Positions 8,831-16,364 are shown, counted from the first letter of the stretch. The stretch: DNA of 61,015 nt from Alphaproteobacteria bacterium (GCA_017307335.1 JAFKFJ010000183.1:1-61015); one strand, 5' to 3'. Notes: generated by a model not told the origin, from the sequence alone. Numbers and translations are program-made.

Positions 8831-8859
8831 TCGACGCGCGAGAGGCCGACGTTTCGACA
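8831..8859 (-). promoter_or_regulatory. Candidate ECF42-dependent promoter of the DGPF-sigma operon
   Basis: On the minus strand TGTCGA (8859-8854) is followed after exactly 17 nt by CGTCGA (8836-8831), about 50 nt before the DGPF start. From memory, promoters reported for ECF42 sigma factors have a TGTCGA -35 and a short CGA/TC-like -10. The match, the spacing and the position suggest the sigma factor transcribes its own operon. The motif was found by eye; no genome-wide comparison was possible. Confidence 0.6.
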
Positions 8860-8953
8860 GATGCGAGTCCGATTTCTTGTGGCGCTCACCTTAAACCGGA
8901 CTTCAGCAGTCCGCTCTCGCCTCGGCTGGCAAACTGTGCGATTACCTGACCGG

Positions 8954-10180
8954 ATGGCCGGCGACGCGGCATGTGAGGAACTGGACCTGGGCATGACCGA
9001 CGAACGCAAGGAAGCAGTGCATGCGTTCATCGAGCTCGCCGGCGCGCGCGTGTGGGACGCACGCATGGCGGAGCTGAAGCGCGGCATCGGCCGCGGCCAG
9101 CACATCGGACGCGCGTTGCAGCAGCGTCACGCCCTGGAACTGGCGCTGGAGCGGCTGCGCCGCCGCGGCGGGGGTTCGGCGGCGGAGCTGCGGCTGCTGG
9201 CCCTGGCGGGCACGGCGGTGGCGGCCTGGGCCGATATCGGGGCGGCCGGGCGGCGGCGGCTGCGGGCCAGCCTGCAGGCCGCGCTGGTCGGCGAGGGCAC
9301 GCTGGTTCCCCTCCTGCATCTGCTGCGCACCGCCGAGCTGCAACGCTCCCGGGGGTTCACGGTCAGCTTCGCCGGCTGGCAGGAGGGCGCGCCCTTCGAC
9401 CTGCTGCTGGCGCGCGACGGGATCGAGGCGGAGCTGGCGTGCGACGTGCTCTCGGCGGAGGAAGGGCGCGAGGTGCACCGCGGTGCCTGGGTCCGGCTGA
9501 TGGACCGGGTCGATCCCGACCTGCAGACGTGGCTCGCCGCGCACCCGGGCCGCTACATGCTCAAGCTCACGCTGCCGCAGGGCCTGCGCAGCGACGACGA
9601 AACCCAGGACCGGCTGGCCGCCCTGCACGGGCGCATCCGCACCATGCTGCGCGAGCAGCGGCGCGCCGATCATGACGAGGCGGCGGTGCTGCGGCTCGAT
9701 CCGCTGCTGCTCGCCGCGGCACAGGCCGACGAGCTGGGGCTGCTCGGCTCGCTGCGGCGGGAATTCGGGCACGAGGCGCATCTCGCCGTCACCGCCGCCG
9801 GGGCCGGCGTGTTCGTGATGGCAGCGCGGGCGGGGCGGGAGAACGAGGTGGCGGCGGCGATGCGCCGGCGCCTCGCCGTGATCGCGCCGGCCCGGCTGAC
9901 CGGCACCCGGCCCGGCATCCTCGCCATGTTCGTGGAGGACACCGACCGCGCCGAATGGCGCCAGTTGCGCGAGCAGCTGGAGCTGGAGGGCGAGGCCCGG
10001 CACTTCCTCACCGACCCCGCGGCGCGCGGGGTGGTCGCCGTCACCTGCATGAGCCGCTTCGAATTGCTGGGCGCCGCCGCGCCCGATGCGGCCAGCGAGG
10101 GGGAGTTGCGTTTCCGCAACCCTGCCCATCCGGCGGCGCGCGCCGCGGCGCTGGCGCCGGCGGTGCTATCGTCGGGGTGA
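8954..10180 (+). CDS. Conserved hypothetical protein, predominantly helical
   Basis: I do not recognise this 408-residue protein. It has no signal peptide or membrane segment. It is rich in Ala, Leu, Arg and Glu and looks mostly alpha-helical (for example TAVAAWADIGAAGRRRLRAS). A more beta-like middle segment reads FTVSFAGWQEGAPFDLLLAR, followed by GIEAELACDVLSAEEGREVHRG, which resembles a nuclease-like or sensor core only loosely. The start is uncertain: ATG at 8954 or ATG at 8993 (MTDERKEAV), which has GAGGAAC upstream. The codon pattern is that of the neighbouring genes. It faces away from the DGPF-sigma operon. Confidence 0.75.
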   Translation: MAGDAACEELDLGMTDERKEAVHAFIELAGARVWDARMAELKRGIGRGQHIGRALQQRHALELALERLRRRGGGSAAELRLLALAGTAVAAWADIGAAGRRRLRASLQAALVGEGTLVPLLHLLRTAELQRSRGFTVSFAGWQEGAPFDLLLARDGIEAELACDVLSAEEGREVHRGAWVRLMDRVDPDLQTWLAAHPGRYMLKLTLPQGLRSDDETQDRLAALHGRIRTMLREQRRADHDEAAVLRLDPLLLAAAQADELGLLGSLRREFGHEAHLAVTAAGAGVFVMAARAGRENEVAAAMRRRLAVIAPARLTGTRPGILAMFVEDTDRAEWRQLREQLELEGEARHFLTDPAARGVVAVTCMSRFELLGAAAPDAASEGELRFRNPAHPAARAAALAPAVLSSG

Positions 10181-10265
10181 AGCGCCGCCGTCGCGTCGCC
10201 CGCGAACCGCCATCGCCGCGCCACGTTTGAGCGTCGGACTGGCGCGCGGGAGGTGCGCAGGAACC

Positions 10266-10475
10266 ATGACCGACGCCGATTACACCCGCAAGCTGGCCGA
10301 ACTGGACCGGCTGCTCAACGACCCCGATGTGCCGATGCAGCCGGGCCAGGTATGGGCACTGCTGGCGGAGATCTCCCGCCACGATCTGGCGCACGGGCCG
10401 ATCAGCGCGCGCGCTCCATCGCCTCGCGCACCATCCGCCGCGCCTCGGCCGCATCCCCCCAGCCGAGCATCTTGA
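10266..10475 (+). CDS. Small hypothetical protein
   Basis: 69 residues starting [20 protein letters not shown] with a charged, helical first half (to about residue 44, AEISRHDL). The second half is a low-complexity Pro/Ala/Ser/Arg tail that lies antisense to the 3' end of ppa, so the two genes overlap tail-to-tail by 74 bp. GGGAGG lies about 12 nt before the ATG. The first half looks like genuine protein; the tail may be a result of read-through into ppa. No function can be assigned. Confidence 0.55.
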   Translation: MTDADYTRKLAELDRLLNDPDVPMQPGQVWALLAEISRHDLAHGPISARAPSPRAPSAAPRPHPPSRAS

Positions 10476-10926
10476 CCCATTTGCCGGGCTCCAGGTCCTT
10501 GTAGTGCTCGAAGAAGTGCCGGATCTGGTCGAGCGTGATCTGCGGCAGGTCGGTGTAGTTGTGGACGTGGACGTAACGCTGGGTGAGCTTCGGCGACGGC
10601 ACCGCGATGATCTTCTCGTCGAGGCCGTTCTCGTCCTGCATCTTCAGCACGCCGACCGGGCGGACATTCATGTAGGCTCCGGGCACGATCGGGCGCGTGT
10701 TGGCGATCAGCACGTCGATCGGGTCGCCGTCGTCGGAGAGCGTGTGCGGCACAAAGCCGTAGTTGCCGGGATAGCGCATGGGCGTGTGAAGGAACCGGTC
10801 CACGAACAGCGTGCCGGCCTCCTTGTTCATCTCGTACTTGATGGGCTCGCCGCCGATTCCGACCTCGATGACGACGTTCACGTCCTCGGGCGGATTGTTG
10901 CCGATCGGTATGGCGTCAAGGCGCAT
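10402..10926 (-). CDS. ppa: Inorganic pyrophosphatase (family I)
   Basis: Cytosolic Mg-dependent enzyme that hydrolyses pyrophosphate and so drives biosynthetic reactions. At 174 aa it is practically the E. coli length. Signatures are [16 protein letters not shown] (substrate loop), [23 protein letters not shown] (metal-binding Asp cluster) and [10 protein letters not shown]. The start at 10926 (MRLDAIPIG) is the conserved N-terminus. Convergent with the small gene upstream and divergent from the HD-domain gene. Confidence 0.97.
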   Translation of the reverse strand: MRLDAIPIGNNPPEDVNVVIEVGIGGEPIKYEMNKEAGTLFVDRFLHTPMRYPGNYGFVPHTLSDDGDPIDVLIANTRPIVPGAYMNVRPVGVLKMQDENGLDEKIIAVPSPKLTQRYVHVHNYTDLPQITLDQIRHFFEHYKDLEPGKWVKMLGWGDAAEARRMVREAMERAR

Positions 10927-11051
10927 GCGCGGTCTCCGGACAGGAATCGTGCGTCGGCGCGCGGCGGTTGCCGATCCTTCATCGCCCGTCCCCCTTGCGC
11001 ACCACGGCGCCCCGCGCAAGGTAGTCGCGCAGCGAAACGGGGAAGAACGTC

Positions 11052-11828
11052 ATGAACGATACGCATGCCGCGTCGCCGGCCCACGCGGCACATGATGCGC
11101 CGGGCATCACCGAGGTGCAAACCGAGGCCGGGCCACGGCTCGTGATGGAACCGGCGCTGAGCGCGATGGGCACGCCCGCGCACGACGCGCGGTTCAAGGC
11201 GTTTCACACCACCGGCGACGGCGTGCACCTGATGATGGGCGACGACCCGCGCCTGCCCAAGATGCCGGCAAAGCCGACCCTGCTCGACTTCTTCCGCCTC
11301 CGCCTCGCCTCGCCGGCGGTCGCGCATCTGCTGCAGAGCGCCGCGCTCGCGCGCAAGGCAGGGCACGAAGAGAAGATCGTCATCGCCTGCCTGCTGCACG
11401 ACATCGCCATCGGCGGCCTGTTCCACGGCGATCACGGCTACTGGGGCGCGCAACTCATCGAGCCCTATGTGGACGAGGAGGTTTCCTGGTCGGTGCGCTA
11501 CCATCAGGCGGTGCGCTTCTATGCCGACGAATCGGTCGGCTATCAGTACCCGGAGCAGTACGTCCGGATGTTCGGCCCCGACTATCAGCCGCCCGAGTAC
11601 ATCCAGTCGGCCTACCGCTACGCGCGGGACCACAAGTGGTACATGGGCGCGCGGCTGATCGCGCTGAACGACCTCTATTCGTTCGATCCGAACGTCACGG
11701 TCGATCCCGGGGACTTCGTCGACATCATCGGCCGCAACTTCAAGCAGCCGGCCGAGGGGCTGGGCTTCGACAACTCGCCCGTCGCGCATATGTGGCGGTC
11801 GATGATCTGGCCGCACAACGGACTGTAG
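11052..11828 (+). CDS. HD-domain protein (metal-dependent phosphohydrolase or HD-type oxygenase)
   Basis: 258 aa. The HD motif is LLHDIAIGG, followed by HGDHGYWGAQLIEPYV and WSVRYHQAVRFYADES, and a later Asp in LIALNDLYSFD. The set H...HD...H...H...D is that of HD domains binding one or two metal ions. The many aromatic residues and the YHQA stretch recall the mixed-valence di-iron branch of the superfamily (myo-inositol oxygenase, PhnZ), but I cannot decide between hydrolase and oxygenase. No leader peptide. It precedes the PadR/DUF2218 pair in the same direction, with an independent promoter between them. Confidence 0.85.
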   Translation: MNDTHAASPAHAAHDAPGITEVQTEAGPRLVMEPALSAMGTPAHDARFKAFHTTGDGVHLMMGDDPRLPKMPAKPTLLDFFRLRLASPAVAHLLQSAALARKAGHEEKIVIACLLHDIAIGGLFHGDHGYWGAQLIEPYVDEEVSWSVRYHQAVRFYADESVGYQYPEQYVRMFGPDYQPPEYIQSAYRYARDHKWYMGARLIALNDLYSFDPNVTVDPGDFVDIIGRNFKQPAEGLGFDNSPVAHMWRSMIWPHNGL

Positions 11829-11867
11829 CGGCGCCCGCCCGCGGATGGCGGCGGCGCGCCGCCATCT

Positions 11868-11906
11868 CGATATATCTTGACGAACGATATATCGCGATCT
11901 ATATCG
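11868..11906 (+). promoter_or_regulatory. Promoter with embedded palindromic operators for the PadR gene
   Basis: TTGACG (11877-11882), a 17-nt spacer and TATATC (11900-11905) form a good sigma70-type promoter. CGATATATC occurs at 11868-11876 and again at 11885-11893; the second copy extends to a perfect 10-bp palindrome, CGATATATCG (11885-11894), between the -35 and -10. A third imperfect copy (CGATCTATATCG, 11895-11906) covers the -10. Binding there would block RNA polymerase, so autorepression by the PadR protein is likely. Transcription would be expected to start at or next to the ATG at 11913, giving a leaderless or nearly leaderless mRNA. Confidence 0.7.
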
Positions 11907-11912
11907 GCGTCC

Positions 11913-12491
11913 ATGCGATACCATGATCACGACGGCTGGGACCGTCGTTTCGCCCGTTCCCATGACCCGGCGGACCGCCGTCACGGGGGGCATCACCACC
12001 ATCATCACCGCGAGCATGGCGGCCGGCGCGGCGGCCGGCCGTTCGACTATGGCGAGTTGCGCCTGCTCGCCCTCGCCATGATCGCGGAGCAGCCGCGGCA
12101 CGGCTACGAACTCATGAAGGGGATCGAGGAGCGGATGGGCGGCAGCTACACCCCCAGCCCCGGCGTGATCTATCCGACCCTCGCCTGGCTTGAGGAACTC
12201 GGCTACGCCGCCGCCGACACCGACGATGGCGGGCGCAGGCGCTACCGCATCACCCCGCCGGGCGAGGCATTCCTCACCGCCAACCGGATCGCGGTCGACG
12301 CCCTTCTCGCCCGCATTGGCGCCGGCGGTCCGGGCCGCCCGGGCGGCGTGCCGGCGCCGGTGCTGCGGGCAATGGAGAACCTGAAGCTGGCGCTGCGGCT
12401 GCGGCTCCGCCACGGGCCGCTGGACCCGGCGGCGGCGGAGGCGATCGCCGCGGCACTCGACGGTGCGGCGCAGGCGGTGGAGCGCAGTTGA
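11913..12491 (+). CDS. PadR-family transcriptional regulator with His-rich N-terminus
   Basis: 192 aa. Residues 1-45 are a His-rich extension (HDHDGW, RSHDPADRRHGG and a run of six histidines). The winged helix follows (FDYGELRLLALAMIAEQPRHGYELMKGIEERMGG, to be read as two pieces, then SPGVIYPTLAWLEELGY and GGRRRYRITPPGEAFL). This architecture matches E. coli YqjI/NfeR, a nickel-responsive PadR repressor whose His-rich N-terminus binds metal. It is followed by a DUF2218 gene after a single intervening base, and by cobalt-transport genes beyond the inserted element, which supports a metal-related role. Metal specificity is inferred. Confidence 0.9.
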   Translation: MRYHDHDGWDRRFARSHDPADRRHGGHHHHHHREHGGRRGGRPFDYGELRLLALAMIAEQPRHGYELMKGIEERMGGSYTPSPGVIYPTLAWLEELGYAAADTDDGGRRRYRITPPGEAFLTANRIAVDALLARIGAGGPGRPGGVPAPVLRAMENLKLALRLRLRHGPLDPAAAEAIAAALDGAAQAVERS

Positions 12492-12492
12492 G

Positions 12493-12804
12493 ATGAACGC
12501 TCCTGCGCCGACCCCCTTCACCGCGCGCAGCCGCGCGGACGTCGCGACGCCGCAGGCGACGCGCTACCTCACCCAGCTCTGCAAGCATTTCGGCCATCGC
12601 TGCCCGGTGATGCTGGGCGCGGCCTCCGGCCAGATCGCATTCGGCAGCGGCGACTGCCGGCTGCATGCCGATGCCGGCACGCTGTCGCTGGCGCTCGCCG
12701 CGGCCGACGACACCGCCCTGCTTGCGCTGCAGGATGTCGTCGCGCGTCATCTGCTCCGTTTCGCCTTTCGCGAGCCGATGCAGGTGACGTGGAGCCGCGC
12801 GTGA
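12493..12804 (+). CDS. DUF2218 protein
   Basis: 103 aa; starts one base after the PadR stop and is certainly co-transcribed with it. The stretch ATRYLTQLCKHFGHRCPV with G-x-I-x-FG-x-G and the C-terminal half RHLLRFAFREPMQVTW fit DUF2218, a small family often found with siderophore-interacting proteins and PadR/NfeR-like regulators. The His and Cys residues (KHFGHRC) could bind metal. Biochemical function is not known. Confidence 0.85.
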   Translation: MNAPAPTPFTARSRADVATPQATRYLTQLCKHFGHRCPVMLGAASGQIAFGSGDCRLHADAGTLSLALAAADDTALLALQDVVARHLLRFAFREPMQVTWSRA

Positions 12805-12824
12805 GCGGGTTCCGCCAGGGACGC

Positions 12825-12832
12825 TCACCGCC
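12825..12832. repeat. Target-site duplication, left copy
   Basis: TCACCGCC directly abuts the left inverted repeat of the mobile element and is repeated exactly at 16357-16364 after the right end. An 8-bp duplication fits IS1-family transposition (8-9 bp). Confidence 0.9.
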
Positions 12833-12854
12833 GGTAGTGTCTCAGTTTGAAATT
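12833..12854 (+). repeat. Left terminal inverted repeat of the element
   Basis: 22 bp starting GGTAGTGTCTCAG and ending GAAATT, exactly complementary to the right end. The stop codon of the NYN gene (12842-12844) lies inside it, so the passenger gene runs into the transposon terminus. Confidence 0.93.
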
Positions 12855-13600
12855 GGCTCGCCATTATAGATCGCTGGCATCCTCGCGACCGTCTTCCCGT
12901 TCGCGTCCACCACATTCCTCGGAAGCCGACAGGTTTGGAGCCTCCCAGGCGCCAGTTCGATCCAATCCGTAGCGAGCGACCCCAGCTCGCGGGCAACTGC
13001 TTTGCGGCCAGGTGGGAAGACCACGGTTAGCTGCAAGTCCTGAAAGCCGCGTATGAATCTTGCCGTAGGCACCTGGTCACTGTCGGCGCTGATCAGAATC
13101 GCCCTGACGAATTTTCCTCGAATGGCGTCGGCGACCATTTTCACGGCTATCGCAACGTCCGTCTGCTTCTCTTCGTAGAATTTACACTCTCGCTCGAAGG
13201 CTCGGCAGGATTTGTAAGTTCGTTTGAAATTCGCCTCATGCACTTGCACCCCGACCGCTCGACACGCAGCTAGAAAATTGACATGCCTCTGTTGCTTCGC
13301 GAGATTCCAAGTCAAGACGGCCGTAAACAGGCTCACCTCGTCTAGAACTTCGCCAGTTCTGAGAAACGTCTCTGACAATGTCCAGAAATTCAGCCACTTG
13401 AGCGTCTGATCCTTCAAAGCTGCTATCGCGTGATAGAGGTTGAAGCCGTCGATATACACGCGCACAGGGCGAGGCGATTTAACTTGACCTGACGCTGGTT
13501 CGGGTCTAGATACGCCGCTATCCACCCGGCAGGCATCGGATCTGTCGGAAAAGGGGGCTAAACCTTCGGGTTGGCCCCCTTCTCGTTTGTGGAGGCTCAT
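12842..13600 (-). CDS. NYN-domain (PIN-like) nuclease, LabA/DUF88-like passenger gene
   Basis: 252 aa from the ATG at 13600. The NYN core begins [13 protein letters not shown] (Asp51), continues with [16 protein letters not shown] (Asp148) and [11 protein letters not shown] (Asp173, Asp175), the acidic set expected for a metal-dependent RNase of the PIN/NYN fold. The C-terminus includes [15 protein letters not shown]. The ATG at 13600 overlaps the transposase stop in ATGA, which suggests coupling. However, a terminator-like hairpin lies within codons 7-17, and residues 1-45 look unlike NYN proteins. A GTG at 13525 or one just before RVYIDG may therefore be the true start. The stop lies in the left inverted repeat. 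RNA target unknown. Confidence 0.88.
   Translation of the reverse strand: MSLHKREGGQPEGLAPFSDRSDACRVDSGVSRPEPASGQVKSPRPVRVYIDGFNLYHAIAALKDQTLKWLNFWTLSETFLRTGEVLDEVSLFTAVLTWNLAKQQRHVNFLAACRAVGVQVHEANFKRTYKSCRAFERECKFYEEKQTDVAIAVKMVADAIRGKFVRAILISADSDQVPTARFIRGFQDLQLTVVFPPGRKAVARELGSLATDWIELAPGRLQTCRLPRNVVDANGKTVARMPAIYNGEPISN
13551..13581 (-). terminator. Intrinsic terminator for the transposase transcript
   Basis: On the minus strand AAGGGGGC and GCCCCCTT (perfect 8-bp stem) enclose an inner AACC-CGAA-GGTT hairpin, followed by a T-run (GCCCCCTTTTCC). It lies about 20 nt after the transposase stop, but inside the 5' end of the NYN reading frame if that gene starts at 13600. Confidence 0.7.
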
Positions 13601-14478
13601 ACCGAGATCAGCTTCCTATAAGGACCGCGCTTCTTCTGCGGCGCGTTCCGCGCGTCGATCAGCGCCACCACGTCCTCCATGCTCCAAAGCCGATCGGACA
13701 CACCAGCCGCCATCGCGGGGGAGACGCGCAGGGTCTTATGTATGCGAACGAAATTATACCAAACCGTGTAGAGCGCAACCATGTGGTAGTGCGGCAGGCC
13801 CTTCTTGGAGAAGGCGTTGGTCAGCCGTGTGAACCGCCGCATCTGCATCCGCATGGTGAGGTTCTGGCGCTCCACGTAGGACGTGGAGACGTGTGCCGGA
13901 TCAGGCCTCCCTTCGACGTGCATTTTGCGCGTGCCCGTGCATTCTGCCGGGCTGTAGCGGCCTTTGGCGCCTTCCGGCACGTCGCCATAGAGCTTCACGA
14001 GTTGGGCGTAATCCACGTCGGCGCCGAATGCGCCTTCTACGGCATCGAGATACGCCCGGAGGCCATCTGTGGTGAGCTGCACGCGATTGGCTAGGCGAGC
14101 GGCCACGTCATCCATGAAGGCACTGGCATACCCCGCGTCGCGACCGCCGATCAGGTAGGACACGATCAGCTTGGAGTCGGCATCCAGCGCCGTCCACGTC
14201 CAGATGTCGCCTGCTTCGTCCGGTGCGGCCTTGGCATCTGCCACGTTGCGCTGCTTGGCATAGCAGAACGACCAAATCTCATCGCACTGCACACGCTTGG
14301 CCTTCACGCCGCGCACGCGCTCGTCGTGGAACGCGGCGCATGCCTCGCCGGCATCGGTCAGAAGCTTCGCCACCGTATTGATGCTCACATCCACCACGCG
14401 GGAGATTGACCGCATGGACGATCCCTCGCAGAGCATGGAGAGGATTTGGACGCGCTTGGCGGACGGGAGCTTGTTCAT
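13597..14478 (-). CDS. IS1-family DDE transposase
   Basis: 293 aa from [13 protein letters not shown]. The N-terminal helix-turn-helix is at about residues 20-45 ([22 protein letters not shown]). The catalytic triad is probably Asp66 (VQCDEIWSF), Asp138 (LTTDGLRAY) and Glu203 ([13 protein letters not shown]), followed by [11 protein letters not shown] and the [12 protein letters not shown] helix. It closely resembles alphaproteobacterial transposases annotated as IS1 family, made from a single frame without the frameshift of classic IS1. An upstream in-frame ATG at 14487 overlaps the -10 box, so 14478 is the better start. The gene appears intact. Confidence 0.92.
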   Translation of the reverse strand: MNKLPSAKRVQILSMLCEGSSMRSISRVVDVSINTVAKLLTDAGEACAAFHDERVRGVKAKRVQCDEIWSFCYAKQRNVADAKAAPDEAGDIWTWTALDADSKLIVSYLIGGRDAGYASAFMDDVAARLANRVQLTTDGLRAYLDAVEGAFGADVDYAQLVKLYGDVPEGAKGRYSPAECTGTRKMHVEGRPDPAHVSTSYVERQNLTMRMQMRRFTRLTNAFSKKGLPHYHMVALYTVWYNFVRIHKTLRVSPAMAAGVSDRLWSMEDVVALIDARNAPQKKRGPYRKLISV

Positions 14479-14485
14479 GCCCCGC

Positions 14486-14514
14486 ATGATATGAACTTTT
14501 GTGCTTAGCGTCAA
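14486..14514 (-). promoter_or_regulatory. Sigma70-type promoter of the transposase
   Basis: TTGACG (14514-14509), 17-nt spacer, TATCAT (14491-14486) on the minus strand. The start of transcription would fall about at 14480, two bases before the ATG at 14478, so the transposase mRNA would be nearly leaderless and poorly translated, a usual way to keep transposition low. Confidence 0.65.
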
Positions 14515-14602
14515 GCTTGTTCGTTCGGCCCGGGCCATATTTCCATAGCCCCCTCTACTGGATACACTGCGGGCGCTAGTGGACACAGTTGGGGCTGTTA
14601 GG

Positions 14603-15862
14603 ATGTCTGGAACTCGACGGCTGAAGGATGAGGACTGGAGAGCGCTGTGGTTTGAGGCAACCCGGCTATTCACACCGAGCACGCCGATCACCGCTGCTGA
14701 CCTTTTTGCTGGGCGGCAGGAGCAGATGCGGACGCTACTCCGGACAATTGGAGAACCTGGGCGGCATGCGATAATCTATGGGGAGCCCGGGGTAGGAAAA
14801 ACCTCTATGGCTCAGATCATTCGCTATTTGGTTCCAACTAAGGTAAGTACGGTAAAATATGTGAGAGAACCAGCATACTCCAATGACACATTTTCAACTA
14901 TATGGCTACGAATATTTCGTCAACTAAAATTCTCGTTCCAAGAAAATGGAGAAATGCGAGAATACAATCTCGCAGAACTTTACTCCAACGGTGTTACCCA
15001 AGGAGATGTTAAGCGAGAGGTTGACATGTCGTTTTCATTAAATGATGTCCCAATAATTGTTATTGACGAATTTAATGTTGTGAGAGACGATTCTGTTGCC
15101 ATTCAGATGTCTGAGACAGTTAAAGCATTGTCTGACGACGGGGTAAATGTTACAGTGATAATCGTTGGAGTCAGTGACAATGTAAGTGACCTCGTAAGAG
15201 GGCATCAGTCAATTATCAGATGCTCCGAAGAGGTGCTAATGCCGCGCATGGCAAGGCAGGAAATGCTTGACCTCCTTGAAAGTCGTATTTCAAAGCTTGG
15301 AATGAAGATCGAGGGAGACGCTAAGTGGAAGATCATAAACCTTTCTAAAGGCCTGCCGTCCTTCACCCATACCTTAGGTAGAGACGCCGCACTGGCCGCC
15401 ATCGGCGGCAAAAGACTTCTGGTGAAAGAAAGCGACGTGGACGCCGCAATTGAAAGCTTGCTGGTGAGTTCGCAAAATACACTAAAGGACGACTACGACA
15501 ATGCGACACGGAGCAATCAAGATAAGGCAAGATTCAAGCAAATCCTGACAGCTTGCGCTTTGGCTAAATCGGATGAAGGTGGTTATTTCACCTCAAAACA
15601 AGTTCAACAACCGCTAAGCACTATTCTTGGCCGTCAGGTAGGCATAGACGACTTTAACAAGAACTTGAGAGAATTTACTACCGCAAAGAGAGGAAGTATA
15701 TTACAAGACAAGGGAACAGAGAGGTTCTATCGCTATCGATTTAGAAACCCAGCAATGCAGCCCTTCGCGATCATGAAAGGCATAAAAGAGGCCTTCTTGG
15801 ACGAAAAGGCTAAACTGGCTCTTTCTTCTCCTGAGCAGCCAGACCTTTTTTCCAGCGACTAG
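14603..15862 (+). CDS. AAA ATPase (ORC/Cdc6-like or AAA_16 type), passenger gene
   Basis: 419 aa from ATG 14603; a GTG at 14579 is an alternative. Walker A is GEPGVGKTS (residues 60-68), Walker B IIVIDEFN (151-158), sensor 1 VIIVGVSDN (185-193). A lid region follows ([21 protein letters not shown], in two pieces) with the sensor-2-like segment [17 protein letters not shown]. The C-terminal ~120 residues look like a winged helix (KFKQ-like helix, then [14 protein letters not shown]). STAND/ORC-like ATPases of this form occur in mobile elements and defence islands. The gene is strikingly AT-rich compared with the window, indicating foreign origin. It is transcribed away from the transposase. 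No partner domain such as TIR or nuclease is fused to it. Confidence 0.88.
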   Translation: MSGTRRLKDEDWRALWFEATRLFTPSTPITAADLFAGRQEQMRTLLRTIGEPGRHAIIYGEPGVGKTSMAQIIRYLVPTKVSTVKYVREPAYSNDTFSTIWLRIFRQLKFSFQENGEMREYNLAELYSNGVTQGDVKREVDMSFSLNDVPIIVIDEFNVVRDDSVAIQMSETVKALSDDGVNVTVIIVGVSDNVSDLVRGHQSIIRCSEEVLMPRMARQEMLDLLESRISKLGMKIEGDAKWKIINLSKGLPSFTHTLGRDAALAAIGGKRLLVKESDVDAAIESLLVSSQNTLKDDYDNATRSNQDKARFKQILTACALAKSDEGGYFTSKQVQQPLSTILGRQVGIDDFNKNLREFTTAKRGSILQDKGTERFYRYRFRNPAMQPFAIMKGIKEAFLDEKAKLALSSPEQPDLFSSD

Positions 15863-16070
15863 TTGCCCCCTTCCTGGCGATCTCCGCCCGCTGCTCTGCC
15901 GTCAGGTTCCGAGCACGGGCAGCGCCGCCCAACTTCCCGAGCTGCGCCGCCGCGCTGGCGGTCGTCACCTCGCGATCGTCCGGCTCCTCGCCAGTGGCGA
16001 TCTTCATGACCCGCACCGCCCGCGCCACTACATCGGCCGGCCGCTTCTCGCCTCGCGGTCCTTTAGGCAT
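15810..16070 (-). CDS. Small basic protein, KGG-like (often annotated RNA-binding)
   Basis: 86 aa beginning MPKGPRGEKRPADVVARAV and containing LGKLGGAARARNLTAEQRAE followed by [12 protein letters not shown]. Short basic proteins with this opening and this GG-x-ARA-x(n)-RR/K-x-EIA pattern are widespread in Alphaproteobacteria and are usually annotated as RNA-binding, without experimental proof known to me. Its 3' end overlaps the 3' end of the ATPase gene by 53 bp, tail to tail. Its start overlaps the stop of the next small gene by 8 bases. Part of the mobile element. Confidence 0.8.
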   Translation of the reverse strand: MPKGPRGEKRPADVVARAVRVMKIATGEEPDDREVTTASAAAQLGKLGGAARARNLTAEQRAEIARKGATSRWKKGLAAQEKKEPV

Positions 16071-16260
16071 TTGTGCGGTTCCAACGAACAGATAGAGGCT
16101 GAGGAGGATTGGCAGAGTTCCCGCGAAGCGCGCCTTCCTGCATCTTTGCCCGCAAGGCTTCTTGGGCGCCTACACACGCGTCACCCCAATCATCACCCTC
16201 ATGATCGTGGCTGATCAGTACCGTTCCTTGGGCATCCGATATCTTCACCTGCACCGGCAT
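16063..16260 (-). CDS. Small hypothetical passenger protein
   Basis: 65 aa from ATG 16260 (MPVQVKISDAQGTVLISHDH, acidic GDDWGDACVGAQEA, then a basic end). Overlaps the start of the KGG-like gene, so the two are coupled. I do not recognise a family. The frame stays open upstream to the right inverted repeat, but only with a TTG start, so 16260 is preferred. It ends WNRTNA. Confidence 0.6.
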   Translation of the reverse strand: MPVQVKISDAQGTVLISHDHEGDDWGDACVGAQEALRAKMQEGALRGNSANPPQPLSVRWNRTNA

Positions 16261-16334
16261 GGCGTTCTCCTTGCTTGCCGCCAAGCATATAGGAACCGAC
16301 GGGATGCACGCGAGCATGGCCGTTAGCGCCACCA

Positions 16335-16356
16335 AATTTCAAACTGAGACACTACC
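16335..16356 (-). repeat. Right terminal inverted repeat of the element
   Basis: Reads GGTAGTGTCTCAG...GAAATT on the minus strand, identical over 22 bp to the left end. Confidence 0.93.
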
Positions 16357-16364
16357 TCACCGCC
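16357..16364. repeat. Target-site duplication, right copy
   Basis: TCACCGCC, identical to 12825-12832. Removing the element and one copy restores a continuous intergenic region between DUF2218 and the cbtBA riboswitch. Confidence 0.9.

Larger units (their letters stand above)
12833..16356. mobile_element. IS1-like insertion element (3,524 bp) carrying passenger genes
   Basis: Bounded by 22-bp perfect terminal inverted repeats beginning GGTAGTGTCTCAGTTTG (12833-12854 and 16335-16356) and by an 8-bp direct repeat. Contents from left to right: NYN-domain nuclease (-), IS1-type transposase (-), AAA ATPase (+), and two small proteins (-). A plain IS1-type element is around 1 kb, so over 2 kb is passenger DNA. 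The ATPase region is markedly AT-rich against GC-rich surroundings. The intact ends, exact duplication and open genes indicate a recent insertion. It lies between DUF2218 and the cobalamin-riboswitch cbtBA operon, just upstream of the latter's promoter. Confidence 0.92.
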
